64,000 bases of DNA, taken from positions 1-64,000 of the forward strand of contig DCXY01000002.1 of assembly GCA_002329155.1 (NCBI GenBank). The letters run 5' to 3'. Shown here piece after piece: positions 33,587-43,073 of the stretch; position 1 is the stretch's first letter, and every line of letters begins with the position of its first letter. A program made the translations under genes and the position numbers. Source of the DNA: Stenotrophomonas sp. UBA2124. Lineage in GTDB: Bacteria; Pseudomonadota; Gammaproteobacteria; Xanthomonadales; Xanthomonadaceae. Under the pieces are notes generated by a model. That model saw only the letters and a program-made list of their open reading frames with translations. It was not told the DNA's origin and searched no databases.

Positions 33587-35089
33587 TTACTTGTTGCCAC
33601 GCCAGAAATCGGCGTTCTTGATGCCCAGCGCATCCGGGTTGAACACCGGGTCCAGGCCGCGCTTCTTCTGCTGCTCGTAATCGCGCAGCGCCAGCATGGC
33701 CGGCTTCTGCAGGATGAAGATGGCGATGACGTTCAACCAGGCCATCAGGCCGACGCCGATGTCACCCAGCGCCCAGGCCATCTTGGCATTGTGGTATGCG
33801 CCGAACACGACCATGGCCATGATGCCAAGACGCAGCATCAGCACCGCCGCCGGGTGGGTGCGGTTGCTGCCGGCCAAGTAGGTCAGATTGGTTTCGGCCA
33901 TGTAGTAGTAGGCCATGATGGTGGTGAAGGCGAAGAAGAACAGCGCCAGCGCCACGAAGCCCGCACCCCAGCCCGGCAGCACCGATTCCACCGCGGCCTG
34001 GGTGAACAGCGCACCCTCCGACGGCGCTACGCCCGGCACGCCGGTCATGATGGCTTCGAGCTTTTCCACGCCGCCCTCGGTGACAGAGCGGAACACGTTG
34101 TACATGCCGGTGGACAGCAGCAGGAACGCGGTGGAGGTGCACACCAGCATGGTGTCGAAGTAGATGGCAAAGGCCTGCACATAGCCCTGCTTGGCCGGGT
34201 GCGAGACCTCGGCGGCGGCAGCGGCGTGCGGGCCGGTGCCCTGGCCGGCCTCGTTGGCATAGATGCCGCGCTTCACGCCCCAGGCGATGGCCTGGCCGAT
34301 GATGCCGCCGAATGCCGCGTGGGCACCGAAGGCACTGGTGAAGATGTCCGAGAACATCGCCGGCACCTTGCTGGCGTTGAGCATCATCACCACCACTGCC
34401 ATCAGGATGAAGGCCAGCGCCATGAACGGCACGATCACCTCGGCGAAGCTGGCGATGCGCTTGACGCCACCAAAGATGATCAGGCCCAGCAGTGCCGCCA
34501 CGCCCAGACCGATCCACAGCTTCAGGCTGCCGGCACCGCCCACGCCTGCACAGGCATCGGCGCCGGTGCACAGCACGTTGACCGCGCTGTCGGCGATGGC
34601 GTTGGCCTGCACGCCCGGCAGCAGGAAGCCGGCGGCGATGACCGTGGCAACGGCGAACGCCATGGCATACCACTTCAGGCCCATGGCCTTCTCGATGTAG
34701 TACGCCGGGCCACCACGGTAACGGCCTTCGGCATCCTTGATCTTGTAGATCTGCGCCAGGGTGGATTCAACGTAGGACGTGGACGCGCCAAGGAAGCCCA
34801 TCACCCACATCCAGAAGATCGCGCCGGGGCCGCCATAGGCAATGGCCGTGGCCACGCCGGCAATGTTGCCGATACCCATGCGCCCGGCCATGGACATGGC
34901 CAGCGCCTGGAACGAGGACACGCCCGCCTCCGATTTCTGCCCGCGCACGGTGAGCCGGCACATTTCGGCGAACCCGCGGATCTGCATGAAGCGGGTGCGC
35001 AGGGTGAACCACAGGCCAGCACCCAGGCACATGAAGATCAGTGCATTGCTCCAGATGATGCCGTTGATGTATTCGATGATGGATTCCAC
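33587..35089 (-). CDS. Alanine/glycine:cation symporter (AGCS family)
   Basis: This roughly 500-residue Na+-coupled amino-acid symporter has about 11 helices. It shows family motifs such as FQALAMSMAGRMGIGNIAGVATAIAYGGPGAIFWMWVMGFLG, FGVHAAFGG-like AFGAHAAFGGIIGQAIAWGVKRGIYANEAGQGTGP, and a late FFAFTTIMAYYYMAETN. I use the GTG at 35089 (VESIIEYINGIIWS), which has GGGGAA upstream; the ORF extends 51 codons into hydrophilic, non-family sequence. It should import alanine or glycine. The downstream rRNA methyltransferase is probably on the same transcript. Confidence 0.93.
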   Translation of the reverse strand: MESIIEYINGIIWSNALIFMCLGAGLWFTLRTRFMQIRGFAEMCRLTVRGQKSEAGVSSFQALAMSMAGRMGIGNIAGVATAIAYGGPGAIFWMWVMGFLGASTSYVESTLAQIYKIKDAEGRYRGGPAYYIEKAMGLKWYAMAFAVATVIAAGFLLPGVQANAIADSAVNVLCTGADACAGVGGAGSLKLWIGLGVAALLGLIIFGGVKRIASFAEVIVPFMALAFILMAVVVMMLNASKVPAMFSDIFTSAFGAHAAFGGIIGQAIAWGVKRGIYANEAGQGTGPHAAAAAEVSHPAKQGYVQAFAIYFDTMLVCTSTAFLLLSTGMYNVFRSVTEGGVEKLEAIMTGVPGVAPSEGALFTQAAVESVLPGWGAGFVALALFFFAFTTIMAYYYMAETNLTYLAGSNRTHPAAVLMLRLGIMAMVVFGAYHNAKMAWALGDIGVGLMAWLNVIAIFILQKPAMLALRDYEQQKKRGLDPVFNPDALGIKNADFWRGNK

Positions 35090-35180
35090 GAGATTCCCCG
35101 GAAAACGAAAAAGTGAACAATGCCCCGGGTCCCGGGACTGCCCGATTCTTCCATGATTGTGCCGCGATGTGCAGGGCCAA

Positions 35181-35732
35181 TCAGGCCGCTGGCGGCAAAT
35201 CACCCAGCCGTGCGAAGCAGCGCATGTCTTGCAGTTGGCCATCCTTGAATACGGCCTGGCGCTGGGTTCCTTCCTCGATGAATCCGCATTTGAGCAGCAC
35301 CCGCGCCGATGCCGGGTTATTGGCCATCACCTGCGCGGCCAGCCGGTTCAGGCCCAGGGCCTGCATCGCCCAGGGCACGAAATCCGCCACCACGCCGGTC
35401 ATGATGCCCTGCCCCCAGTAGCGCTGGCCGAGCCAGTAACCGAGCGCGCCGCTGTAGCGGCGCTCACCCGTACCCAGGTCCACGCCGATGCCACCCACGG
35501 CCTGCCCGTCGATGACCAGCGCGAACACCGGGCCATCCAGCCTGACCACCTTGCCTGCCAGAAAGGCCTGCCCGTCCGCACGGGTATATGGGCAGGGGAA
35601 GCGCGTGCTCAGCCCACGCGATACTGCCGCATCGTCGGCGTGCAGCAGCAGCGGTCCCAGATCGTCAGGCTGCCAGCGCCGCAGCTGCACGCGGCCGCCA
35701 TGTACCTGCCGCGTGCGCCCGGGCTCAAGCAT
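35181..35732 (-). CDS. GNAT-family N-acetyltransferase
   Basis: This is a 183-residue acetyltransferase of the RimJ/RimL type: VQLRRWQPDDLGPLLLHADD at the N-terminus, GGIGVDLG, YWLGQRYWGQGIMTGVVADFVPWAM around the acetyl-CoA pyrophosphate loop, and LNRLAAQVMANNPASARVLLKCGFIEEG. The ATG at 35732 overlaps the end of the RND pump gene by 8 bases (ATGCTTGA), so it is the last gene of a three-gene efflux operon. The substrate is unknown; possibilities are a protein N-terminus or a small-molecule amine such as an antibiotic, the latter an inference from the efflux context. Confidence 0.88.
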   Translation of the reverse strand: MLEPGRTRQVHGGRVQLRRWQPDDLGPLLLHADDAAVSRGLSTRFPCPYTRADGQAFLAGKVVRLDGPVFALVIDGQAVGGIGVDLGTGERRYSGALGYWLGQRYWGQGIMTGVVADFVPWAMQALGLNRLAAQVMANNPASARVLLKCGFIEEGTQRQAVFKDGQLQDMRCFARLGDLPPAA

Positions 35733-38700
35733 GGCCGCCCACCGATGGCGTCTGTTTCTCCAGCCGCTCCAGCTCGTTGGCCACGGTCTCCGGCGACTTG
35801 GTGTAGGGCGCCAGCAGCGAATAGAACGCAGGCACCACGAACAGCGACAGCAGCGTGGATACCGCCACGCCGAAGATGACCACGATGCCGATGGTGGCGC
35901 GGCTGGCCGAGCCCGGGCCGCCGGCAACCACCAGCGGCACCGCGCCGACCACGGTCGCGATGGAGGTCATCAGGATCGGGCGCAGGCGCACCATCGACGA
36001 CTCGACGATGGCGCGGTGCACGTCGCGGCCTTCGTCGCGCAGCTGGTTGGCGAACTCCACGATCAGGATGCCGTTCTTGGCCGCCAGGCCCACCAGCATC
36101 ACGACGCCGATCTGGCTGAAGAGGTTGAGTGTGCCGCCACTCACATACAGGCCGATGAAGGCACCCAGCACGCCCAGCGGCACGGTGAGCATGATCACCA
36201 AGGGGTGGATGAAGCTCTCGAACTGCGCGGCCAGCACCAGATACACCACCAGCAGCGCCATCGCGAAAGTCAGCAGCACCGCACCACCTGCGTTGTGGTA
36301 CTCGCGCGATTCGCCCTTCCAGTCGATCTGCGCGTAGTCCGGCAGCTCCTCGCGTGCCACCTGCTCCACCCATGCGAGGGTCTCACCCAGTGTGTGGCCC
36401 GGCGCGATGTTGGCGCTGATGGTGATGGCACGCAGGCGGTTGAAGCGGTTGAGGCTGCCGGCCTCTGCCACTTCGCTCAGGCTGACGAGGTTGGACAGCG
36501 GCACCAGCTCACCCGAGCGCGCACGCACCTGGATGGCCGACAGGTCTGCCGGCGAAGCGCGGCCTTCGCGGCCTGCCTGCACCAGCACGTCGTACTCCTC
36601 GCCGTTGTCTACGAAGGTGGTGACGCGGCGCGAGCCCATCATGGTTTCCAGCGCGCGGCCGATGTCGGTCACCGAGATGCCCAGGTCGGCGGCACGCTGG
36701 CGGTCGATGTTGACCCGCATCTGCGGCCGGGTTTCCTTGTAGTCCGAATCGGCACCTACCAGACCGGGGTAATCGGCCATGCGTGCCAGCAGGCGGTCGC
36801 GCCACTGCGCGATCTCCGCGTATTTCGGGCCGCCGAGCACGATCTGGAACGGCTGGCCCATGCTGCGTACCAGACCGCCACCAACCATGGTGCGCACGCG
36901 CACGCCGCTGAGGTCGTTGAGTTCCTTCTGCAGCGCATTGGCCACGTCAGGCGTCGCCTCGCTGCGCTCACGCCACGGCTGCAGGAACACGCTGATGCGG
37001 CCGGTGTGCATTTCCTCGCTGTTGCCCCAGCCACCCGGCACGCGCGGGTTGGCACGCACGATGGGTTCATCGGGGCCAACGAAGCGCGAGACGATCTGCT
37101 CCACCTGCTGTACCTGACCCACGGTGTAGTCGAAGCCCGCACCTTCGGGGCCGTCGATCATGATCTGGAACGAGCCGCGATCTTCGGCGGGCGCCAGTTC
37201 CGACGGCAGCTGGGTGAACAACCATGCGCTGGCACCCAGCGCGGCCAGCATCACCACGCCGAACACCCAGCTGCGCTGCACATGCCTGTCCAGCACGCGC
37301 CCGTAGGCGGCGGAAAGACGTGACAGCTGGCCATTGATGAAGCGGTTGAGGCGGTTGGTCTTCTGTTCGCTGTGCGGCTTGAGCAGCTTGGACGCCATCA
37401 TCGGCGTGAGCGTCAGCGCGACGAAGGCCGACAACGCCACCGCTGCCGCCAGCGCCACCGCCAGTTCGCGGAACAGCCGCCCGGTGTTGCCTTCGAGGAA
37501 GCCCACCGGCAGGAACACCGCCACCAGCACGGCGGTGGTGGCGATGACCGCGAACGCCACCTGCGAAGTGCCACGCCGTGCGGCCACCAGTGGAGGTTCG
37601 CCCAGGTCGATGCGGCGCTGCACGTTCTCCACCACCACGATGGCGTCGTCCACCACCAGGCCGATACACAGCACCAGCGCCAGCAGGGTGAACAGGTTGA
37701 TCGAGAAACCGAACGCGAACAGGGCGATGAAGGCCGCCACCAGACACACCGGCACCGTCACTGCGGGAATCAGCGCCGCGCGCAGGCTGCCAAGGAACAG
37801 CCAGATCACCACCAGCACCAGCAGCATCGCTTCGATCAGGGTGGCGTAGACGCGTTCCACCGCTGCTTCGATGAAGGTGGTGTTGTCGAAGGCCACGAAG
37901 ATGCGCGTGCCCTTGGGCAATGTCTGTGCGATGCGGTCGGCCTCGGCGCGGGTGGCGCGGGCCACGTCCAGCGCGTTGGCGGTGGAGGTCTTGACGATGC
38001 CCAGGCCCATGCCCGGCTCGCCGTTGCTGCGGTAATAGGCGCGGCGCTCGGCCGAGGCCAGTTCCACCTTGGCTACGTCGCCAAGACGCACCACATAGCC
38101 GTCGTTGCCCTTGCCCAGCGGGATGCTGGCGAAGTCGCTGGGTGCGACGTAACTGCGCTCCACGCGCAGGGTGAAATCGCGGTCAGCCGATTCGATGCGG
38201 CCTGCCGGCAGTTCGACGTTCTCGTTGCGCAGCGCGGTTTCCACCTCTCCCACCGTGAGCCCGCGTGCGGCCAGCTGGTCGCGGTCCAGCCAGATGCGCA
38301 TGGCATAGCGCTGGCGGCCGCCCATGCGCACCTGGGCCACGCCGTCGATGCTGGAGAAGCGGTCCACCACGTAACGCTCGGCGTAGTCGCTCAGCTCCAG
38401 CGTGTCCATGGTGGAGGAGGCCATGTTGAACCAGATGATCGGGTCGGCATCACTCTCGACCTTGGCGATCTCCGGCGGCCGCGCCTCCTCCGGCATGCGG
38501 TCGGCGACGCGGCTGACCGCATCGCGCACGTCGTTGGCAGCGGCCTCGATCTCGCGGTTGGCGGTGAACTCGATGCTCACCGAGGCGCGGCCATTGGTGC
38601 TGCGCGCATTGATGGTGTCGATGCCTTCGATGCCGGCCAGCGCATCTTCCAGCACCTGGGTGACGCGGCTTTCGATCACCGCCGCCGAGGCGCCGGTGTA

Positions 38701-38850
38701 GTCCACCGACACCGAGACGATGGGCGGGTCGATGGCCGGCAGCTCACGCAGGGTCAGGCGGTTGAAGGACATCACGCCCAGCACCACCAGCAGCAGGCTC
38801 ATCACCACGGCCAGTACCGGCCGCTTGATCGAAAGGTCGGACAGCCTCAT
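35725..38850 (-). CDS. RND-family multidrug efflux transporter (HAE1-like)
   Basis: This 1041-residue inner-membrane proton/drug antiporter has the usual two repeats of a TM helix, a large periplasmic loop and five helices. Landmarks are the N-terminal LSIKRPVLAVVMSLLLVVLG, the proton-relay motif LVLCIGLVVDDAIVVVENVQRR (about 400-420), FREL AVALAAAVALSAFVALTLTPMM, and a second-half GVVMLVGLAAKNGILIVEFANQL. It forms a tripartite pump with the adaptor encoded upstream (4-base overlap). No outer-membrane channel gene is present, so it probably borrows a TolC-like protein. S. maltophilia has eight named Sme RND systems; this could be SmeN (of SmeMN), but that is a guess from gene order. Confidence 0.94.
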   Translation of the reverse strand: MRLSDLSIKRPVLAVVMSLLLVVLGVMSFNRLTLRELPAIDPPIVSVSVDYTGASAAVIESRVTQVLEDALAGIEGIDTINARSTNGRASVSIEFTANREIEAAANDVRDAVSRVADRMPEEARPPEIAKVESDADPIIWFNMASSTMDTLELSDYAERYVVDRFSSIDGVAQVRMGGRQRYAMRIWLDRDQLAARGLTVGEVETALRNENVELPAGRIESADRDFTLRVERSYVAPSDFASIPLGKGNDGYVVRLGDVAKVELASAERRAYYRSNGEPGMGLGIVKTSTANALDVARATRAEADRIAQTLPKGTRIFVAFDNTTFIEAAVERVYATLIEAMLLVLVVIWLFLGSLRAALIPAVTVPVCLVAAFIALFAFGFSINLFTLLALVLCIGLVVDDAIVVVENVQRRIDLGEPPLVAARRGTSQVAFAVIATTAVLVAVFLPVGFLEGNTGRLFRELAVALAAAVALSAFVALTLTPMMASKLLKPHSEQKTNRLNRFINGQLSRLSAAYGRVLDRHVQRSWVFGVVMLAALGASAWLFTQLPSELAPAEDRGSFQIMIDGPEGAGFDYTVGQVQQVEQIVSRFVGPDEPIVRANPRVPGGWGNSEEMHTGRISVFLQPWRERSEATPDVANALQKELNDLSGVRVRTMVGGGLVRSMGQPFQIVLGGPKYAEIAQWRDRLLARMADYPGLVGADSDYKETRPQMRVNIDRQRAADLGISVTDIGRALETMMGSRRVTTFVDNGEEYDVLVQAGREGRASPADLSAIQVRARSGELVPLSNLVSLSEVAEAGSLNRFNRLRAITISANIAPGHTLGETLAWVEQVAREELPDYAQIDWKGESREYHNAGGAVLLTFAMALLVVYLVLAAQFESFIHPLVIMLTVPLGVLGAFIGLYVSGGTLNLFSQIGVVMLVGLAAKNGILIVEFANQLRDEGRDVHRAIVESSMVRLRPILMTSIATVVGAVPLVVAGGPGSASRATIGIVVIFGVAVSTLLSLFVVPAFYSLLAPYTKSPETVANELERLEKQTPSVGGHA

Positions 38851-39938
38851 CCGGCGGTTGCCTCCGCTGCGGCGGGCGCCGCTGCCGGCGCCTTGGCCGG
38901 CCTGGCGTCCTCGATGCGCACACCCGGGCGCAGCTTGCCGGTGCCATCAATGACGATGCGCTCGCCCGCCTGCAGGCCGTCGAGGATCTCCACCACGCCG
39001 GCGCGGCGGGTGCCGGTCTTCACGTCCACACGCTCGACGCTGGCATCGTCCTTCACCCGGTACACGAAGGAGTCACGCCCCACCTGCACCACCGCGATCT
39101 CGGGTATCACCAGCGCCTGCCGCTCGGGGCGGAACACACGCACGTCCAGCAGCATGCCCGGGCGCAGCGCCAGATCGGCATTGGCGAAATCCGCGCGCAC
39201 GGTGACCGCGCGGCTGCCCGGGTCCACACGCGCATCCACGGTGCTCACTTCACCCTCGAAATTGCGGCCCGGGTAGGCGATGCTGGTGCCGGTAACCTCG
39301 TCGCCGGGCTTGAGCGTGGCCAGCTGGGCCTCTGGCACCTGGAAATCCACATATACGCGCGAGATGTCGTCCAGCGTGGCGATGGCGGTGGTGGGCGTGA
39401 CCAGCGAGCCGGGGCTGACCTGGCGGATGCCCAGCACGCCGGCGAACGGGGCCCGCACCTGGCGGTCCACGATGTCCGCGCGCATCTGTCGTACACGTGC
39501 CTCGGCACCATCGCGGATGGATTTCTGCGTATCCAAAGTGGAATGCGCCACCAGCTGTTGCGCGGCCAGTTCGCGTTGGCGCAGGTATAGGCGGTCGGCT
39601 TCGTCGAAGGTGGCCTGGGCCTGGGCCAGGGCGGCCTGCTGGGCTTCACCCCGCAGGGTCACCAGCGGGGTACCGGCGCTCACGCGTTGGCCACTCTCGA
39701 AATGCACCTTGTCGATGATTTCGCTGACCTTGGCGGTGACCACGATGGATTCGCGTGCCTTGGCTGTGCCAATGGCCTGCAGAGTGTCGTTCCAGGGCGA
39801 GGGCTGCACCACCTGGGTGGTGACCAGTACGGCATCTGCCGTGCTGCGGGGCGCTTCAACACCCTTGCGGTTGCAACCGGCCAAGGCCAGCGCCAGTAAG
39901 GTGCCACCGACCACGGTAACGGCAAAACGCCCCTGCAT
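38847..39938 (-). CDS. RND efflux periplasmic adaptor (membrane fusion) lipoprotein
   Basis: This 363-residue HlyD/AcrA-type adaptor has a lipoprotein signal (lipobox LALAGC, Cys22), a lipoyl-like half-motif around ESIVVTAKVSEIIDKVHFESGQRVSAGTPLV, a short alpha-hairpin, the second lipoyl half DRQVRAPFAGVLGIRQVSPGSLV, a beta-barrel domain, and an Ala/Pro-rich tail. The ATGA overlap with the transporter start indicates translational coupling. No divergent regulator is next to it. The two proteins together should export hydrophobic drugs or metabolites. Confidence 0.93.
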   Translation of the reverse strand: MQGRFAVTVVGGTLLALALAGCNRKGVEAPRSTADAVLVTTQVVQPSPWNDTLQAIGTAKARESIVVTAKVSEIIDKVHFESGQRVSAGTPLVTLRGEAQQAALAQAQATFDEADRLYLRQRELAAQQLVAHSTLDTQKSIRDGAEARVRQMRADIVDRQVRAPFAGVLGIRQVSPGSLVTPTTAIATLDDISRVYVDFQVPEAQLATLKPGDEVTGTSIAYPGRNFEGEVSTVDARVDPGSRAVTVRADFANADLALRPGMLLDVRVFRPERQALVIPEIAVVQVGRDSFVYRVKDDASVERVDVKTGTRRAGVVEILDGLQAGERIVIDGTGKLRPGVRIEDARPAKAPAAAPAAAEATAG

Positions 39939-40036
39939 ATTCAGTCCCGTCAGCTACTTGATCGGCCAGTCTATCCGCCTCAGATGACACCGGAATGTGC
40001 CGTTTGGGGGGGAAGCCCCCTTCATGATGACGGCCC

Positions 40037-41968
40037 TCAGCCCTGCTCCACCGTCAGCAGTACCCGCTCCACCATCGTGGCCAGGTCTTCTCTATGCGCA
40101 TGCAGGTGCAGCTCCGGCGCCTGCGGGGCCTCATAAGGCGAGTCGATACCGGTGAAGTTGGGAATCTGCCCGGCGCGGGCCTTGCGGTACAGGCCCTTCA
40201 CGTCACGCGCTTCGGCCACTTCAAGCGGCACATCGACGAACACCTCGATGAACTCGCCCGGCTCGAAGCGCTCGCGCGCCATCTGCCGCTCGGCCCTGAA
40301 TGGGGAAATGAAGCTGACCAGCACAATCAGCCCGGCATCGGCCATCAGCCGCGCCACCTCGGCCACGCGGCGGATGTTCTCCACGCGGTCCTCGTCGGTG
40401 AAACCCAGGTCCCTGTTCAGCCCATGCCGGACGTTGTCACCGTCCAGCAGGAAGGTGTGCCGCCCCTGCGCATGCAGTCGCTTCTCCACCTGGTTGGCGA
40501 TGGTGGATTTGCCGGCACCGGACAGGCCGGTGAACCACAGCACCTTCGGCTGCTGGCCCTTGATGCGGGCACGCGCGGCCTTGTCCACATCCAGATGCTG
40601 CCAGTGCACATTGCCAGCGCGGCGCAGCGCGAAATCCAGGGTGCCGGCGGCGACCGTGGCGTTGCGCTGGCGGTCGATCAGGATGAAGCCACCCAGCGTG
40701 CGGTTGCGCGCGTAAGGGGCAAAGGCGACCGGCTCGTCCAGCGACAGGTTGCAGTAGCCCACCTCGTTGAGCTCCAGCCGCTTGGCGGCCAGCCGCTCCT
40801 GGGTGTTCACGTCCACCCGGTGCTTGATCTCGCTGATGCTGGCCGCCACGGTGCGGGTGCCGATCTGCAGCCAGTAGGGCCGGCCCGGCAGCAGCGCGGC
40901 ATCGTCCATCCACAGCACGTGCGCGGCGAACTGGTCGGCCACTTCCGGCGGGTCATTGGCCGCGGCAATCACATCGCCCCGGCTGACGTCGATTTCATCG
41001 GCCAGGGTCAGGGTGATCGCCTGCCCTGCCACCGCCTGTTGCAGCGGGCCATCCGGGCCGATTACCTGCTTGACCGTCGAACGGCGCGAGGACGGCAGCA
41101 CCACCACCGCATCGCCGGGCCGCACCTGACCAGCGGCGACGGTGCCGGCGAAACCACGGAAATCCTGATGGGGCCGGTTCACCCACTGCACCGGCAGGCG
41201 CAGGCCGCTGCTGCTGTCGTGCGGGGTGATCTGCACGCTGTCCAGATGTTCCAGCAGGCTGGGGCCCTCGTACCACGGCGTCAGTGTCGAGCGCGCCGAC
41301 AGGTTCTGGCCTTCCAGTGCCGACAGCGGAATGGCCTGCACCTGGGCGATGCCCAGCTGCGTGGCCAACGCCGCGTACTCGTCGCGGATGCGGTTGAACA
41401 CCGCGGCGTCGTAGTCCACTAGGTCCATCTTGTTGACCGCCAGCACCACCTGGCCGATGCCGAGCAGACTGATGATGTAACTGTGGCGGCGGGTCTGCGG
41501 CAGCAGTCCCTTGCGCGCATCCACCAGCACCACCGCGAGGTCGGCGGTGGATGCACCTGTGGCCATGTTGCGGGTGTACTGCTCATGCCCGGGGCAATCG
41601 GCCACGATGTACTTGCGCTGGTCGGTATCGAAATAGCGGTAGGCCACGTCGATGGTGATGCCCTGCTCGCGCTCGGCGGCCAGGCCATCCAGCAGCAGCG
41701 CATAGTCGATGCGCTCGCCCTGCGTGCCATGGCGGCGGCTGTCGGCCTGAAGCGCGGCCAGCTGGTCGTCGAACAGGCATTTGCTCTCGAACAGCAGGCG
41801 GCCGATCAGCGTGCTCTTGCCATCATCGACGCTGCCGCAGGTGATGAAGCGCAGCAGCGGCTTGGCTTCGTGGGTTTTCAGGTAATCAGCGACTGCGTCG
41901 CCGGCAAGTGCGCCCGCTTCCACGCGCCTGGCGATTTCCTGTTTCCGGTTGTCGGTTGCCTGCGTCAT
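40037..41968 (-). CDS. cysNC: CysNC bifunctional sulfate adenylyltransferase large subunit / APS kinase
   Basis: This 643-residue fusion combines the CysN GTPase subunit (GTP loop GSVDDGKSTLIGRLLFESK, DCPGHEQYTRNMATGAS, NKMDLVDYD; residues about 30-435) and an APS kinase domain (WFTGLSGAGKSTIANQVEKRL from about 455, HGLNRDLGFTDEDR, IPNFTGIDSPYE). With CysD it makes APS from ATP and sulfate, driven by GTP, and then phosphorylates it to PAPS. The start overlaps the cysD stop by one base (TGATG). The fused form is common in Xanthomonadaceae and fits the PAPS-type CysH encoded in the same cluster. Confidence 0.96.
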   Translation of the reverse strand: MTQATDNRKQEIARRVEAGALAGDAVADYLKTHEAKPLLRFITCGSVDDGKSTLIGRLLFESKCLFDDQLAALQADSRRHGTQGERIDYALLLDGLAAEREQGITIDVAYRYFDTDQRKYIVADCPGHEQYTRNMATGASTADLAVVLVDARKGLLPQTRRHSYIISLLGIGQVVLAVNKMDLVDYDAAVFNRIRDEYAALATQLGIAQVQAIPLSALEGQNLSARSTLTPWYEGPSLLEHLDSVQITPHDSSSGLRLPVQWVNRPHQDFRGFAGTVAAGQVRPGDAVVVLPSSRRSTVKQVIGPDGPLQQAVAGQAITLTLADEIDVSRGDVIAAANDPPEVADQFAAHVLWMDDAALLPGRPYWLQIGTRTVAASISEIKHRVDVNTQERLAAKRLELNEVGYCNLSLDEPVAFAPYARNRTLGGFILIDRQRNATVAAGTLDFALRRAGNVHWQHLDVDKAARARIKGQQPKVLWFTGLSGAGKSTIANQVEKRLHAQGRHTFLLDGDNVRHGLNRDLGFTDEDRVENIRRVAEVARLMADAGLIVLVSFISPFRAERQMARERFEPGEFIEVFVDVPLEVAEARDVKGLYRKARAGQIPNFTGIDSPYEAPQAPELHLHAHREDLATMVERVLLTVEQG

Positions 41969-42879
41969 CAGAAATACCCCTCCAGCTTCTTCTTCTCCAT
42001 CGACGCGGACGGGTCATGGTCGATCAGCCGGCCGTGGCGCTCGGAACTGGTGGACACCAGCATCTCGGCGATGATCTTTTCCAGCGTGTCGGCCTCCGAT
42101 TCGATGGCGCCGGTGAGCGGGTAGCAGCCCAGCGTGCGGAACCGCACCTTGCGCAGCTGCGGCACCTCACCCGGATGCAGTGGCAGACGCGCGTCATCAA
42201 CCATGATCAGGCTGCCGTCGCGCTCCACCACCGGGCGCTCGGCCGCCAGATACAGCGGCACCACTGGAATCTTCTCGCGGTAGATGTAGAGCCAGATATC
42301 CAGTTCCGTCCAGTTGGACAGCGGAAACGCGCGCACGCTCTCACCCGCATGGATGCGCGCGTTGTACAGGTTCCACAGCTCCGGGCGCTGCTGTTTGGGG
42401 TCCCAGCGGTGGCGGTCGTTGCGGAACGAGAACACGCGCTCCTTGGCACGCGACTTTTCCTCATCGCGGCGTGCCCCGCCGATGGCGGCGTCGAACTTCC
42501 ACTTGTCCAATGCCTGCTTCAGGCCCTGGGTCTTCATCACATCGGTATGTACCGCGGCACCGTGGCTGACCGGCCCGATGTTCTGGGCGATGCCGTCCGG
42601 ATTGATGTGCACCCGCAGATCGACACCGGTCTCGGCCACACGCTGGTCGCGGAAGGCGATCATCTGGCCGAACTTCCAGCGCGTATCCACATGCAGCAGC
42701 GGAATCGGCGGCCTGCCCGGCGCGAACGCCTTGAGCAGCAGGTGCAGCAGCACCGAGCTGTCCTTACCGACGGAATACAGCAGCACCGGGTTGTCGAAGC
42801 CGGCGGCGACCTCGCGCAGGATGTGGATGCTTTCGGCTTCCAGCCGGTCGAGATGGGACAGTGCGTCGTGGGCGGTCAT
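41968..42879 (-). CDS. cysD: CysD sulfate adenylyltransferase small subunit
   Basis: CysD is the ATP-pyrophosphatase subunit of ATP sulfurylase. The 303-residue protein has the PP-loop YSVGKDSSVLLHLLLKAF, PLLHVDTRWKF, the GGARRDEEKSRAKERVFSFR motif and the NLYNARIHAGESVRAFPLSNWTELDIW region. I use the ATG at 42879 (MTAHDALSHLDRLEAES); the longer ORF reaches back into the cysJ promoter region. It is the first gene of the cysD-cysNC operon, divergent from cysJ with about 190 bases between, where a shared CysB-controlled regulatory region is expected. Confidence 0.96.
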   Translation of the reverse strand: MTAHDALSHLDRLEAESIHILREVAAGFDNPVLLYSVGKDSSVLLHLLLKAFAPGRPPIPLLHVDTRWKFGQMIAFRDQRVAETGVDLRVHINPDGIAQNIGPVSHGAAVHTDVMKTQGLKQALDKWKFDAAIGGARRDEEKSRAKERVFSFRNDRHRWDPKQQRPELWNLYNARIHAGESVRAFPLSNWTELDIWLYIYREKIPVVPLYLAAERPVVERDGSLIMVDDARLPLHPGEVPQLRKVRFRTLGCYPLTGAIESEADTLEKIIAEMLVSTSSERHGRLIDHDPSASMEKKKLEGYF

Positions 42880-43073
42880 TTTTTCGGCAGATGAAGGCGG
42901 AGCCACGTCAGGGCTACACAGTACCCGGAACGGCTCCGGGGTGGAGAGCGAGTGTGGTCCGGCGCGGCCCCGTACAGAAATAAACGCCGGGCATGAAGCG
43001 ATAACCGCTGATCCTTTCCGCTGGACGGCAGCGGTTCCTAGCATCACTCATCCCTACCCAGACCGGACCGGAC
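42880..43073. promoter_or_regulatory. cysD-cysJ divergent control region
   Basis: This intergenic space between two divergent sulfur operons must hold both promoters. An A+T-rich patch (GAAATAAACG near 42978, then GCGATAACCGCTG) stands out in GC-rich surroundings. It contains an 8-bp exact inverted repeat, AACCGCTG (43003-43010) and CAGCGGTT (43029-43036), 18 bases apart. CysB, encoded at 50378, is the expected regulator; the assignment of these bases to CysB is inference. Confidence 0.5.

Noticed and set aside
33263..35116. 617-residue ORF opposite the AGCS symporter and TrmH-family genes
   Set aside because: It runs antisense to two well-supported genes and has a His/Gly/Arg-rich composition without family motifs.
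37372..39276. 634-residue ORF opposite the RND pump and adaptor
   Set aside because: Antisense to two genes with complete family motifs; extreme His/Gln/Arg content.
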